Source: RGIG426 sp045598065
GTDB taxonomy: Bacteria > Bacillota > Clostridia > Oscillospirales > Acutalibacteraceae
Assembly: GCA_045598065.1 (NCBI GenBank)
Contig: JAZLLJ010000024.1
Location: 1-16,938 of the forward strand
Length of the DNA stretch: 16,938 nucleotides
Reading direction: 5' to 3'
Part shown: positions 1 to 6,183 of the stretch, in pieces
Layout of the letters: the number at the start of each line of letters is the position of its first letter
Numbering within the stretch: the first letter of the stretch is position 1
Program-made: the position numbers and the translations under genes
Notes under the pieces: model-generated
Told to the model about the DNA's origin: nothing
Database searches by the model: none
The model's input: only the letters and a program-made list of their open reading frames with translations

Positions 1-466
1 TCTTACCGATGAACTTTTCTTCGTGCAGTCGGGAAAGCACCTCCAAAAGTCCGTCAAAAATACCGTCCACGTTAAAGATGGCAATGGGTTTTTGGTGGCG
101 ATCCAGTTGCTTTAAGGTGAGGATCTCAAAAAACTCGTCCAACGTGCCGATGCCGCCAGGCGCCATAATAAACGCGTCGGATACGTCCTCCATCATCTGT
201 TTGCGTTCGCGCATCGTTTCGGTGCGGCGAATTTCCGTGCAGACGGGGGAAAGAACGCCGTCCGGGAAAAAGTTCGGCACGATGCCGATGCTTTTGCCGC
301 CGGCTTTGGCGACACCGCGCGCAACAGCACCCATCACACCGTTGCCGCCCGCGCCGAACACAAGCGTGTGGCCGCGCTTAGCGAGAACTTCGCCGAGAAG
401 CTCGGTTTGTTCAAGGAAAATCGGCGCGATTTCGGAGGATGCCGAGCCGTAAACACAAATATTCAT
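1..466 (-). CDS. LOG family nucleotide phosphoribohydrolase (TIGR00730-like), 3' end cut by window edge
   Basis: The reading frame starts at ATG 466 on the minus strand and is still open at base 1, giving 155 visible residues. The start is set by an AGAGGTG ribosome binding site a few bases upstream. Near the N-terminus is a Rossmann-type VYGSASSE stretch (residues 5-12), then FGAGGNGVMG (38-47), MRERKQMM (85-92) and the family signature PGGIGTLDE (103-111). These are the diagnostic LOG/'lysine decarboxylase-like' motifs. The family cleaves the N-glycosidic bond of nucleoside 5'-monophosphates, releasing ribose 5-phosphate and a base (cytokinin activation in plants; the physiological bacterial substrate is often unknown). 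Family members are usually about 180-195 residues, so roughly 30-40 residues lie outside the window. It lies 12 bp downstream of the DUF6472-type gene on the same strand, so the two are probably cotranscribed. Family assignment is firm; the substrate is not. Confidence 0.93.
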   Translation of the reverse strand, partial: MNICVYGSASSEIAPIFLEQTELLGEVLAKRGHTLVFGAGGNGVMGAVARGVAKAGGKSIGIVPNFFPDGVLSPVCTEIRRTETMRERKQMMEDVSDAFIMAPGGIGTLDEFFEILTLKQLDRHQKPIAIFNVDGIFDGLLEVLSRLHEEKFIGK

Positions 467-478
467 ACAAACACCTCT

Positions 479-658
479 TTAATTTTGGTGGCGAACGATC
501 TCATAATCATCGTTTGAGCGATAATAGGGGCAAACGGCGTTTTTGTCGCCGAACATCCGCGCCATATCGTCTTCGTCCGCCTCCACGTCACAGTAGAGTT
601 GGTCGGTCTCGTCATCATAGACGTAAAACACGCAGGTATCGCAGGAAAACGCCGCCAT
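479..658 (-). CDS. Small cysteine-containing protein, DUF6472-type
   Basis: This is a 59-residue protein. The chosen start is ATG 658, placed by a GAAGGTGG ribosome binding site just upstream. The open frame extends further 5' to 814, but that extension overlaps the tRNA gene and has no ribosome binding site. The protein is acidic, with Cys at 6, 9, 23 and 43 (CDTC near the N-terminus, LYCDV, then AVCPYY). Aromatic and acidic residues surround these, as in FYVYDDE and DDYEIVR. The layout matches small clostridial proteins annotated as DUF6472, whose function is unknown. The four cysteines could bind a metal (inference). It is the first gene of a probable two-gene unit with the LOG-family gene 12 bp downstream. 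Confidence 0.8.
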   Translation of the reverse strand: MAAFSCDTCVFYVYDDETDQLYCDVEADEDDMARMFGDKNAVCPYYRSNDDYEIVRHQN

Positions 659-688
659 AAATCCACCTTCTTTTTGGTTGATGGAAAT

Positions 689-697
689 AGTATACCA
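689..697 (-). promoter_or_regulatory. Probable sigma-A promoter (extended -10) for the DUF6472-LOG unit
   Basis: Read on the minus strand, TGGTATACT lies at 697-689, a TGn-extended -10 of near-consensus TATACT about 31 bp before the DUF6472 start codon. The -35 region (TAGCAT, near 717-712) is poor, which is tolerable with an extended -10. No other good promoter was seen before this gene. Confidence 0.5.
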
Positions 698-737
698 TAG
701 AAAAACGGAAAATGCTACCATAAAATCAAAATAACTC

Positions 738-766
738 TTGCAAAGGAGAAAAGAATATGCTAAAAT
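738..766 (+). promoter_or_regulatory. Sigma-A-type promoter for tRNA-Gly
   Basis: TTGCAA at 738-743 and TAAAAT at 761-766 are separated by 17 bp, and the -10 carries a TGC extension (759-761 region). The predicted transcription start falls a few bases before the mature tRNA 5' end at 778. Confidence 0.65.
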
Positions 767-777
767 ATTCCCGTTGT

Positions 778-851
778 GCAGGCGTAGTTTAGTGGTAAAA
801 TGGCGGCTTCCCAAGCCTCAGTTGTGGGTTCGATTCCCATCGCCTGCTCCA
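778..851 (+). tRNA. tRNA-Gly, anticodon CCC
   Basis: The 74-nt cloverleaf can be folded by hand. The acceptor GCAGGCG pairs perfectly with CGCCTGC, followed by discriminator T and an encoded CCA. The D arm contains AGTGGT. The anticodon loop TTCCCAA gives CCC, which reads GGG glycine codons. The four-base variable loop is AGTT. The T arm is GTGGG/CCCAT around TTCGATT. Two imperfections are visible: a G-T closing pair in the D stem and a C-T mismatch at the second pair of the anticodon stem (GCGGC against GCCTC). Neither is likely to prevent folding. It stands alone with its own promoter and terminator. Confidence 0.95.
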
Positions 852-852
852 A

Positions 853-892
853 AAAACACCGTCTCTCATTCGGGAGGCGGTGTTTTGCTTTT
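853..892 (+). terminator. Intrinsic terminator of tRNA-Gly
   Basis: The arms at 853-865 (AAAACACCGTCTC) and 874-886 (GAGGCGGTGTTTT) pair over 13 bp with one G-T wobble and an 8-nt loop. They are followed by GCTTTT. The hairpin begins directly after the CCA end of the tRNA. Confidence 0.88.
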
Positions 893-965
893 GTTAAAGA
901 CGGGAATCGCAACGAACTCCAACCGCCGCGAGCGAAACGAACACGCTATGACGGTACCTTCGTTG

Positions 966-994
966 TTGACTTTTGTTGCGGTATATGATATACT
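966..994 (+). promoter_or_regulatory. Sigma-A promoter for the SPFH/NAD-kinase-like operon
   Basis: TTGACT at 966-971, a 17-bp spacer and TATACT at 989-994 with a TGA extension form a strong vegetative promoter. It ends about 35 bp before the SPFH start codon. It supports ATG 1029 as the true start, because longer versions of the frame would begin upstream of this promoter. Confidence 0.8.
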
Positions 995-1028
995 TTCCAC
1001 GAGATATTACAATTTTGGAGGGGTTATA

Positions 1029-2069
1029 ATGTATATTAAATTTTCGCCGAACGACTACGTTATTCGCTACCGGAACGGTAAAATAGTAAAGCAGGGAAAG
1101 GGGTTGTCTTTTTTCTTCTTTGAGCGAAACACCTCTGCCGTCGCTATTCCCGTTTCGCATAACGATGCGGATTTTATTTTTGAAGAGATAACCAACGATT
1201 ATCAGACGGTTTCCGTTCAAGGGCAGCTCACCTACAAAATTGCCGATTATGCGAAAATCGCCAATGCGTTGGATTTTACCGTCAACTTAAAAAACAAATG
1301 CCACAACAGCGATCCGATTGACAAACTTTCCAAACGTATCATCAACATCGCCCAAGTTCTCGTGAAGAGCAAGATCGGTACGACGACATTGACGGATGCC
1401 ATTCAATCCAGTCAAGCTCTTGCGGAAAACGTTCTTTCTGAATTGAAAAACAATTCGGAAATCGCCGATTTGGGCGTGGCAATCTCCGGCTTTTCCATTT
1501 TGAAAATCGCGGCGAACATTGAAACCTCGCGTGCGTTGGAAGCCAAAACCCGCGAAGAAATTCTGAAGCAGTCCGACGACGCTTTGTACGAGAGAAGAAA
1601 TTCTTCTATCGAGCAAGAACGCAAAGTAAAGGAAAATGAGCTGAACACCGAGCTTTCTATCGAGCAAAAGAAAAAGATCATCAAAGAAAGTGAAATTGCC
1701 ACTAAGAAAATGATTCTTGAAAAAGAAAACGAGCTTTCGAAGATGAAAACGGAAAATGAAAACGAGATCGTGCGGATCAAAATGGAAAACGAGGCTATTG
1801 TCGAGCAAAAGCGCAAGGAACTCGCGGACATTAAGCTGGAAAACGCCAAAAAAGAGGCCGACGCCGACGCCTATCGCGTTGCTGCCGTGATTGAGGCGTA
1901 CACCAAACTCAGCCCCGACGTTCTCGTTGCGCTTTCTACGATGAATATGGATCCCGAAAAACTGATTGCACAAGCCTTTAACCAGCTTGCGGGCAACAGC
2001 CAAAAAATCGGACAACTTAACATTACCCCCGATCTGTTGGAAAGCGTTATGAATAAGGGGAACGGTTAA
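1029..2069 (+). CDS. SPFH (band 7/flotillin-like) domain protein with coiled-coil tail
   Basis: This is a 346-residue protein. ATG 1029 follows a GGAGGGG ribosome binding site and lies just downstream of the promoter. The frame stays open back to 738, but that stretch runs through the tRNA and was rejected. Residues 1-165 resemble an SPFH/band-7 fold, ending in ...GVAISGFSILKI (149-160), typical of the strand closing such domains. Residues 165-280 are a long charged helix rich in Glu, Lys and Arg (EQERKVKENELN, KRKELADIKLENAKKEADADAYR), predicted to be a coiled coil. The tail (295-346) is a compact helical end, as in flotillin-like proteins. No transmembrane segment or signal peptide is evident, although a hydrophobic SFFFF patch is present at 27-31. 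SPFH proteins oligomerise into membrane-associated scaffolds. The stop overlaps the start of the next gene (TAATG), so the pair is translationally coupled. Its specific role is unknown. Confidence 0.85.
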   Translation: MYIKFSPNDYVIRYRNGKIVKQGKGLSFFFFERNTSAVAIPVSHNDADFIFEEITNDYQTVSVQGQLTYKIADYAKIANALDFTVNLKNKCHNSDPIDKLSKRIINIAQVLVKSKIGTTTLTDAIQSSQALAENVLSELKNNSEIADLGVAISGFSILKIAANIETSRALEAKTREEILKQSDDALYERRNSSIEQERKVKENELNTELSIEQKKKIIKESEIATKKMILEKENELSKMKTENENEIVRIKMENEAIVEQKRKELADIKLENAKKEADADAYRVAAVIEAYTKLSPDVLVALSTMNMDPEKLIAQAFNQLAGNSQKIGQLNITPDLLESVMNKGNG

Positions 2070-3001
2070 TGGACAGAGTAACCGACAACAAAATTATTCT
2101 TATTACGCAAAAAACGCGACTTGAAAATTTGATACAGCGATACAACACCATCGAGCAAGCCAAATTTTATATTGAACATCACGGCGGCGATTTCAGCGAT
2201 TATCGCTTGGAGCACGACACCTATTACGATGCCGTGAAAACGATTTCGGGCTTTCTACAAGGATATGCCCGATTTCAAGTGATCGACCGCGATTTTGTCC
2301 CGAAATACTTGTTCGGCAAGAAGGATTTGGTGGTTGCTGTCGGTCGTGACGGTCTTGTCGCCAACACGTTGAAATATCTGGACGAGCAACAGCTTATCGG
2401 TGTGAATCCCGATCCGAAGAGATGGGACGGCGTGTTGTTGCCGTTTTTGGCAGATGACATATCGAAAATAGTGCCCGAATTTTACAAGGGATTGCGAAAA
2501 AACAAGCGGATTACGCTTGCAAAGGCAAGCCTCAACGACGGACAGGTTTTGTATGGTGTGAACGACTTGTTTATAGGGCAAAAAGGGCACGCTTCGGCAC
2601 GATATGTACTCTGCCACGGGAACCGATCCGAAACACAGTCGTCCAGCGGCATTATCGTCTCTACCGGGCTTGGCTCGACCGGATGGTTTAAGAGTATTCT
2701 GGCGGGTGCGCGTGGAATCGACCGGTTTTACGGAGTGGATCCGAGGACGGTTGACCAACGGTTTTCCTGTGATTCACGGTTTCTTATGTACAACGTGCGT
2801 GAGCCGTATCCGAGCACGTCGACCGGCGCCGATATGGTGTTTGGGAAAATTGCGGATAAAGAATCCTTTACCGTTACGTCACTGATGCCGGAAAACGGCG
2901 TGATTTTCAGCGACGGCGTCGAGCAGGACTTTTTGCAGTTTAACTCGGGTTCGATTGCCGAAATAGGCGTTGCTGAAAAGTCAGGAACACTGGTTGTATA
3001 A
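2069..3001 (+). CDS. NAD-kinase-superfamily protein (divergent NAD(+)/NADH kinase-like)
   Basis: This is a 310-residue protein, starting at ATG 2069 within the TAATG overlap with the SPFH gene. The NAD kinase landmarks are present in order but altered. VAVGRDGLVANTL (89-101) stands where GGDGT is normally found, keeping the catalytic-type Asp94. GVNPDPKRWDG (111-121) matches the GIN region. VNDLFIG (164-170) matches the NE/ND motif. SGIIVSTGLGSTGW (193-206) matches the conserved 'DGLIVSTPTGSTAY' region. FSDGVE (280-285) resembles the late VDG motif. The length fits the family. The changes (GGDGT to GRDGL, TPTGSTAY to TGLGSTGW) suggest a specialised paralogue with a different substrate or a regulatory role, not the housekeeping NAD kinase. 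Coupling to the SPFH gene implies the two work together. Superfamily membership is fairly secure; the substrate is unknown. Confidence 0.82.
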   Translation: MDRVTDNKIILITQKTRLENLIQRYNTIEQAKFYIEHHGGDFSDYRLEHDTYYDAVKTISGFLQGYARFQVIDRDFVPKYLFGKKDLVVAVGRDGLVANTLKYLDEQQLIGVNPDPKRWDGVLLPFLADDISKIVPEFYKGLRKNKRITLAKASLNDGQVLYGVNDLFIGQKGHASARYVLCHGNRSETQSSSGIIVSTGLGSTGWFKSILAGARGIDRFYGVDPRTVDQRFSCDSRFLMYNVREPYPSTSTGADMVFGKIADKESFTVTSLMPENGVIFSDGVEQDFLQFNSGSIAEIGVAEKSGTLVV

Positions 3002-3084
3002 ACGCAACTCATAGCCGAGCGTTCTTGACGAAAACGCAGTTTTAGGGCACACTGTATATTCTCTTATTTACGGGAGGGCTTATC

Positions 3085-3795
3085 TTGTATTTTGACTGGA
3101 CGTATCTTGTGTTGGTGCTTCCGGCGGTGATTTTTTCGCTGTGGGCCAGCGCTTCGGTGAATTCCACTTTTAAAAAATATGCCACGCAACGTCCGCTTTG
3201 CGGAATGACCGGCGCGGAGGCCGCGCGGCGGGTGTTGGATGCCAACGGATTGTATAACGTGCGTATCGAGCCGATCCCCGGCGAACTGACCGACCACTAC
3301 GATCCGAGTGACAACGTGATTCGTTTGTCGCAATCGGTGTACGGCGTCTCCTCGACCGCCGCCATCGGTGTTGCCGCTCACGAAGCGGGCCACGCGATTC
3401 AGCACGCCGTTGGTTATGCGCCCATTCGTTTGCGCACCGCCATTGTGCCGGTAACGAATATCGGCTCGAAACTCTCGATGCCGCTGATTTTGATCGGTCT
3501 TGTGCTGTGTGCCGCCGCGGAAACCAGCGAATTGGGCTTTACGTTGGCGGTTGCCGGTATTATTTGCTTTTCGCTGTGCGTGGTGTTTCAGCTCGTCACC
3601 CTGCCGACCGAGTTTAACGCCTCTAACCGCGCTCTTGCCGCAATCCAAGATTGCGGTTTGCTTTCTCGCGAAGAGCTTGCCGGTTCTCGAAAAGTGCTTC
3701 GCGCCGCGGCGATGACCTACGTTGCCGCGCTTGCCACGGCGATTATGCAACTTTTGCGACTCATCATCATTGTCGGCGGTCGCCGTCGGGATTAA
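3085..3795 (+). CDS. Membrane zinc metallopeptidase, YugP-like (Zn_peptidase_2 family)
   Basis: This is a 236-residue protein starting at TTG 3085, a few bases after the ribosome binding site GGGAGGG. No ATG gives a better start. It opens with a hydrophobic segment (residues 7-25), followed by a soluble part holding the zinc motif HEAGH (99-103; His99, Glu100, His103). PTEFNASNRAL (174-184) supplies the likely third ligand, Glu176, as in the PxEFxAS motif of YugP proteins. Two further hydrophobic segments (about 131-147 and 150-172) and a hydrophobic C-terminus (about 209-232) anchor it in the membrane. The family is widespread in Firmicutes, about 225-235 residues long, with a poorly defined physiological substrate. 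The 83-bp gap from the preceding gene shows no convincing promoter or terminator, so read-through from the SPFH operon is possible. It ends at a strong bidirectional terminator. Confidence 0.92.
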   Translation: MYFDWTYLVLVLPAVIFSLWASASVNSTFKKYATQRPLCGMTGAEAARRVLDANGLYNVRIEPIPGELTDHYDPSDNVIRLSQSVYGVSSTAAIGVAAHEAGHAIQHAVGYAPIRLRTAIVPVTNIGSKLSMPLILIGLVLCAAAETSELGFTLAVAGIICFSLCVVFQLVTLPTEFNASNRALAAIQDCGLLSREELAGSRKVLRAAAMTYVAALATAIMQLLRLIIIVGGRRRD

Positions 3796-3806
3796 CTTAA
3801 AAAAGG

Positions 3807-3845
3807 AAACGCCTTTGGAGAGACACTCTCCAAAGGCGTTTTTTT
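3807..3845. terminator. Bidirectional intrinsic terminator between yugP-like gene and spoVAD
   Basis: AACGCCTTTGGAGA (3808-3821) pairs perfectly with TCTCCAAAGGCGTT (3827-3840), and one more G-C pair leaves a 3-nt loop. It is flanked by A-runs on the left and T-runs on the right, so it can stop both converging transcripts. It lies directly beside the spoVAD stop codon at 3844. Confidence 0.92.
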
Positions 3846-4854
3846 AATTCTTTACCAAATGCACAAGGTGTGCCACACCGGGGATGCTTTCGCCTTGCTG
3901 ACACGAGGTAGGGGACATTAGCGCGCCCGTGCCCACAAACAAGATTTCGTGCAGTTCGCCGCGGTCAAAACGATTGAGAAGATGCCCACACAACACGCCT
4001 GCGGAACAACCGCATCCCGAGCCGCCGGCGTGGACGTCCTGTGTTTTTCGGTCGTAGAGAAGCAGACCGCAATCGGTGTAGTTGTCGCCCAAATCAAAAC
4101 CTTCTCGGTTGAGCAGATTGCGCAACAGGGCGCCGCCCACCGCCGATAAATCACCGGTAACAATGAGTTCGTAATCGGTGGGCACGGTGTTTGTATCACG
4201 AAAATAACGGCAAAGCGTGTCTGCGGCGGCAGGAGCCATTGCCGCGCCCATATTGTTCATATCCGTCACCCCTAAATCCACCACGCGCCCGATACAGCCG
4301 TCGACAATCGTTACGTTGCCGCCCTTTCGCCCGATAAGCGCTGCGCCTGCCGCTGTTGCCGTCCATTGCGAAGTGGGAGTGCGCTGACCGCCGTATTCGA
4401 GCGGAAAGCGGAACTGCCGTTCGGCGGTGCAAAAATGGGAAGAGGTCGCGGCAAGGCATACGTTGGCCGCGCCGCTGTCCACGAATGTGGCGGCGCAAAG
4501 AAGCGTTTGCGCCATAGTGGAACACGCGCCGAACTGACCGAGAAAAGGAAGCGAAAATTCGCGCAATCCGAAAGTGGAGGCGATGCATTGGTTGAGTAAA
4601 TCTCCTGCAAACACTGCCTCGACCGCCGAAGACGAGAATCCTGCTTTTTGAAGTGCCGTCGAAAACGCTTCGGTCACTAAGCGACTTTCCGCTTTTTCCC
4701 ACGTGTTTTCGTCGCAGGTGTCGCTTGAAAACACCTTATCAAACTCTTGGCGAAGGGGACCTTCGCCTTCTTTTTTGCCGGCTACTGCCGCGTGACTCAC
4801 TATCTGCGGATTATCAGAAAACACGATGGTTCCCGTGCCTATGCGTTTTGCCAA
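3844..4854 (-). CDS. spoVAD: Stage V sporulation protein AD (SpoVAD)
   Basis: SpoVAD is the thiolase-like-fold component of the SpoVA machinery that moves dipicolinic acid into the forespore and out during germination; it binds dipicolinate. The protein has 336 residues. I place the start at TTG 4854 because AGGAG then sits 8 bp upstream. The GTG codons at 4863 and 4860 abut that same site, so they are unlikely starts. Family hallmarks are KKEGEGPL (27-34), the TWEKAE region (51-56), AGDLLNQ (83-89), FGACST (108-113, with the thiolase-position Cys111), AATSSH (135-140), AERQFRFPLEYG (144-155) and SQWTATAAGAAL (162-173). The length matches the usual 335-340. The gene is alone here: spoVAC lies about 2 kb upstream beyond inserted plus-strand genes, and no spoVAE follows. 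A sigma-G-like promoter sits just upstream. Confidence 0.97.
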   Translation of the reverse strand: MAKRIGTGTIVFSDNPQIVSHAAVAGKKEGEGPLRQEFDKVFSSDTCDENTWEKAESRLVTEAFSTALQKAGFSSSAVEAVFAGDLLNQCIASTFGLREFSLPFLGQFGACSTMAQTLLCAATFVDSGAANVCLAATSSHFCTAERQFRFPLEYGGQRTPTSQWTATAAGAALIGRKGGNVTIVDGCIGRVVDLGVTDMNNMGAAMAPAAADTLCRYFRDTNTVPTDYELIVTGDLSAVGGALLRNLLNREGFDLGDNYTDCGLLLYDRKTQDVHAGGSGCGCSAGVLCGHLLNRFDRGELHEILFVGTGALMSPTSCQQGESIPGVAHLVHLVKN

Positions 4855-4876
4855 TTCCACCACTCCTTTTTTCAGT

Positions 4877-4906
4877 TAGTATGCATCAAATTTGTCGCCG
4901 TTATCC
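4877..4906 (-). promoter_or_regulatory. Sigma-G-like (forespore) promoter of spoVAD
   Basis: On the minus strand GGATA (4906-4902) is followed by an 18-bp spacer and CATACTA (4883-4877). The -10 is a full match to the sigma-G/sigma-F -10 pattern CATWMTA as I know it, and the -35 is close to GHATR. It ends about 23 bp before the TTG start, giving a short leader that contains the ribosome binding site. Forespore expression is what is expected of spoVAD. Confidence 0.6.
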
Positions 4907-4933
4907 GTGTTCCTTTTTTAGGACATCGACTCT

Positions 4934-4941
4934 GCTACAAT
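4934..4941 (+). promoter_or_regulatory. Possible extended -10 promoter before the 17-codon ORF
   Basis: TGCTACAAT (4933-4941) is a TGn-extended -10 close to consensus. Only a T-rich -35 (near 4913-4918) is present. It is divergent from the spoVAD promoter and would drive the small ORF at 4975. Confidence 0.4.
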
Positions 4942-4974
4942 ACAATCAACAAAAACGAAAAAGGAGTGGATAGA

Positions 4975-5028
4975 ATGAAAACGGTCATTATTGAAATTTT
5001 CGGCGATGACGAGGACGATGCGGCATAA
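4975..5028 (+). CDS. Possible 17-residue acidic peptide upstream of the macrodomain gene
   Basis: ATG 4975 follows a very strong ribosome binding site, AAAAAGGAGTGG, with 8-bp spacing. It opens a frame of 17 codons encoding MKTVIIEIFGDDEDDAA and ends at TAA 5028. A hydrophobic strand-like start (VIIEIF) is followed by an acidic tail. It lies on the plus strand between the spoVAD promoter region and the macrodomain promoter, with a candidate extended -10 upstream. The good start signals argue it is translated. The short length means it could equally be a leader peptide, a remnant of a longer gene, or chance. I do not recognise it as a named family. Confidence 0.4.
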   Translation: MKTVIIEIFGDDEDDAA

Positions 5029-5033
5029 AACGG

Positions 5034-5062
5034 TTGAAAGACGCGGCGTAATATGCTATATT
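5034..5062 (+). promoter_or_regulatory. Sigma-A promoter of the macrodomain gene
   Basis: TTGAAA (5034-5039), a 17-bp spacer and TATATT (5057-5062) with a TGC extension make a strong vegetative promoter about 20 bp before the macrodomain start codon. The -10 is part of a small inverted repeat, AATAT-GCT-ATATT (5050-5062). Confidence 0.78.
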
Positions 5063-5081
5063 AAAAAAAGGAGGGATATCT

Positions 5082-6080
5082 ATGCCGTTTAAGCTCATTC
5101 GAGAAGACATTACCAAACTGGCTTGCGATGCCATCGTCAACGCCGCTAACGAGTCGCTTTTGGGCGGCGGCGGTGTAGACGGTGCGATCCACCGCGCCGC
5201 CGGACCGAGATTGCTTTCGGAATGTCGCACGCTCGGCGGTTGCAAGACGGGTGATGCCAAAATCACCCGTGGTTACGACCTGCCTGCCCGGTATGTGATT
5301 CATACGGTCGGCCCGGTTTGGCAGGGCGGCGGTGTCGGAGAGGAGATGCTTTTGCGCTCGTGCTATCGGCGTAGTTTGGAAGTGGCGAAAGGCCACGGTT
5401 GCCAAAGCGTGGCGTTTCCGTTGATTTCCGCCGGTGTGTACGGTTATCCCAAAGAGCAGGCGCTGAAAATCGCGGTGGAGGAGATCACCGCTTTTGTGAT
5501 GGATAACGAGATGCTTGTAACGCTCGTTATTTTTGACAAAGCGGCGTATTCCATCAGCGGCAAACTGTTCGTTGACGTGGCGGCATATATTGACGACCAC
5601 TATGTAGAAGAACACGGGGACGACTGCTCCCGTTTCCTGCAGCGGCGTGCGATGCTCAAAGAAGCGGATGCGATGCCGCTGATGCAACCGATGATGGCGA
5701 GCGCGCCGATGCCCGATTTGAACGAGCGGCTTTCTCGTTTGGACGAGAGTTTTTCCGAGATGCTTCTTCGTAAAATCGACGAGGCCGGCATCAAGGATTC
5801 CGAATGTTACAAACGTGCCAACATCGACCGCAAACTGTTCTCGAAAATCAAAAGCGATCGGTTGTATAAACCGCGCAAAGCCACGGCGGTGGCGTTTGCG
5901 GTGGCGTTGCGGCTGTCGCTCGACGAAACGCGCGAACTGCTTGAAAAGGCAGGCTATGCGCTGTCCCACAGCAGTAAATTCGACGTGATTATCGAGTATT
6001 TTATCCAAGCAGGCAACTACGATGTTTTTGAAATCAACGAGGCACTGTTCGCGTTTGACCAAAATCTGCTCGGTGGGTAA
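5082..6080 (+). CDS. Macrodomain (ADP-ribose-binding) protein with extra helical C-terminal domain
   Basis: This is a 332-residue protein; ATG 5082 follows GGAGGG with 6-bp spacing. Residues 1-155 form a MacroD/O-acetyl-ADP-ribose-deacetylase-type macrodomain. AIVNAANESLLGGGGVDGAI (17-36) carries the catalytic-type Asn residues and glycine loop, TGDAKIT (56-62) follows, then YVIHTVGP (71-78) and the second phosphate loop FPLISAGVYGYP (112-123). This group binds ADP-ribose and can hydrolyse acetyl- or protein-ADP-ribose. After a linker (160-220), residues 222-332 form a separate helical domain. Its core (NIDRKLFSKIKSDR, then KPRKATAVAFAVALRLSLDE and KAGYALS) resembles a helix-turn-helix/lambda-repressor-like unit. 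I have seen this two-domain arrangement in gut Firmicutes, but its role is unknown. A vWA protein gene follows on the same strand, and both lie between spoVAC and spoVAD. Confidence 0.92.
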   Translation: MPFKLIREDITKLACDAIVNAANESLLGGGGVDGAIHRAAGPRLLSECRTLGGCKTGDAKITRGYDLPARYVIHTVGPVWQGGGVGEEMLLRSCYRRSLEVAKGHGCQSVAFPLISAGVYGYPKEQALKIAVEEITAFVMDNEMLVTLVIFDKAAYSISGKLFVDVAAYIDDHYVEEHGDDCSRFLQRRAMLKEADAMPLMQPMMASAPMPDLNERLSRLDESFSEMLLRKIDEAGIKDSECYKRANIDRKLFSKIKSDRLYKPRKATAVAFAVALRLSLDETRELLEKAGYALSHSSKFDVIIEYFIQAGNYDVFEINEALFAFDQNLLGG

Positions 6081-6084
6081 AAAT

Positions 6085-6106
6085 GTCGCTTTTTCGGCGA
6101 CCTTTT
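6085..6106 (+). terminator. Weak candidate terminator after the macrodomain gene
   Basis: GTCGC (6085-6089) pairs with GCGAC (6097-6101) around a 7-nt loop, followed by CTTTT. Five base pairs is short, so termination is doubtful and partial read-through into the vWA gene is likely. Confidence 0.3.
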
Positions 6107-6122
6107 GATGAAAAAAACCTCT

Positions 6123-6168
6123 ATACTGTGGTTGTAAGGTGAAAAACCGAAACAACCACAGTATTTTT
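6123..6168 (+). repeat. 13-bp perfect inverted repeat in front of the vWA gene (operator or attenuator)
   Basis: ATACTGTGGTTGT (6123-6135) and ACAACCACAGTAT (6152-6164) are perfect inverted copies with a 16-nt spacer. The right arm runs into TTTTT, and the ribosome binding site of the vWA gene starts 7 bp after its end. A TATACT hexamer (6122-6127) overlaps the left arm but lacks a usable -35. It could be a protein operator, or an RNA hairpin acting as attenuator/terminator between the macrodomain and vWA genes. The sequence alone does not decide. Confidence 0.75.
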
Positions 6169-6183
6169 ATGGAGGTATGAACA

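Noticed and set aside
738..1028. 5' extension of the SPFH reading frame by 97 codons
   Set aside because: It runs through the tRNA-Gly gene, its terminator and the promoter, has no ribosome binding site, and the internal ATG 1029 has strong signals.
3019..3043. Possible terminator after the NAD-kinase-like gene
   Set aside because: GCGTT/AACGC gives only 5 bp with a long loop, and AGTTTTAGG is not a proper T-run.
3025..3060. Possible promoter for the zinc peptidase
   Set aside because: TTGACG and TATATT are about 24 bp apart, too far for a sigma-A promoter.
3064..3750. 228-codon minus-strand frame opposite the zinc peptidase
   Set aside because: It is antisense to a gene with a HEAGH site; the composition (Arg, Gly, His) is typical of a shadow frame.
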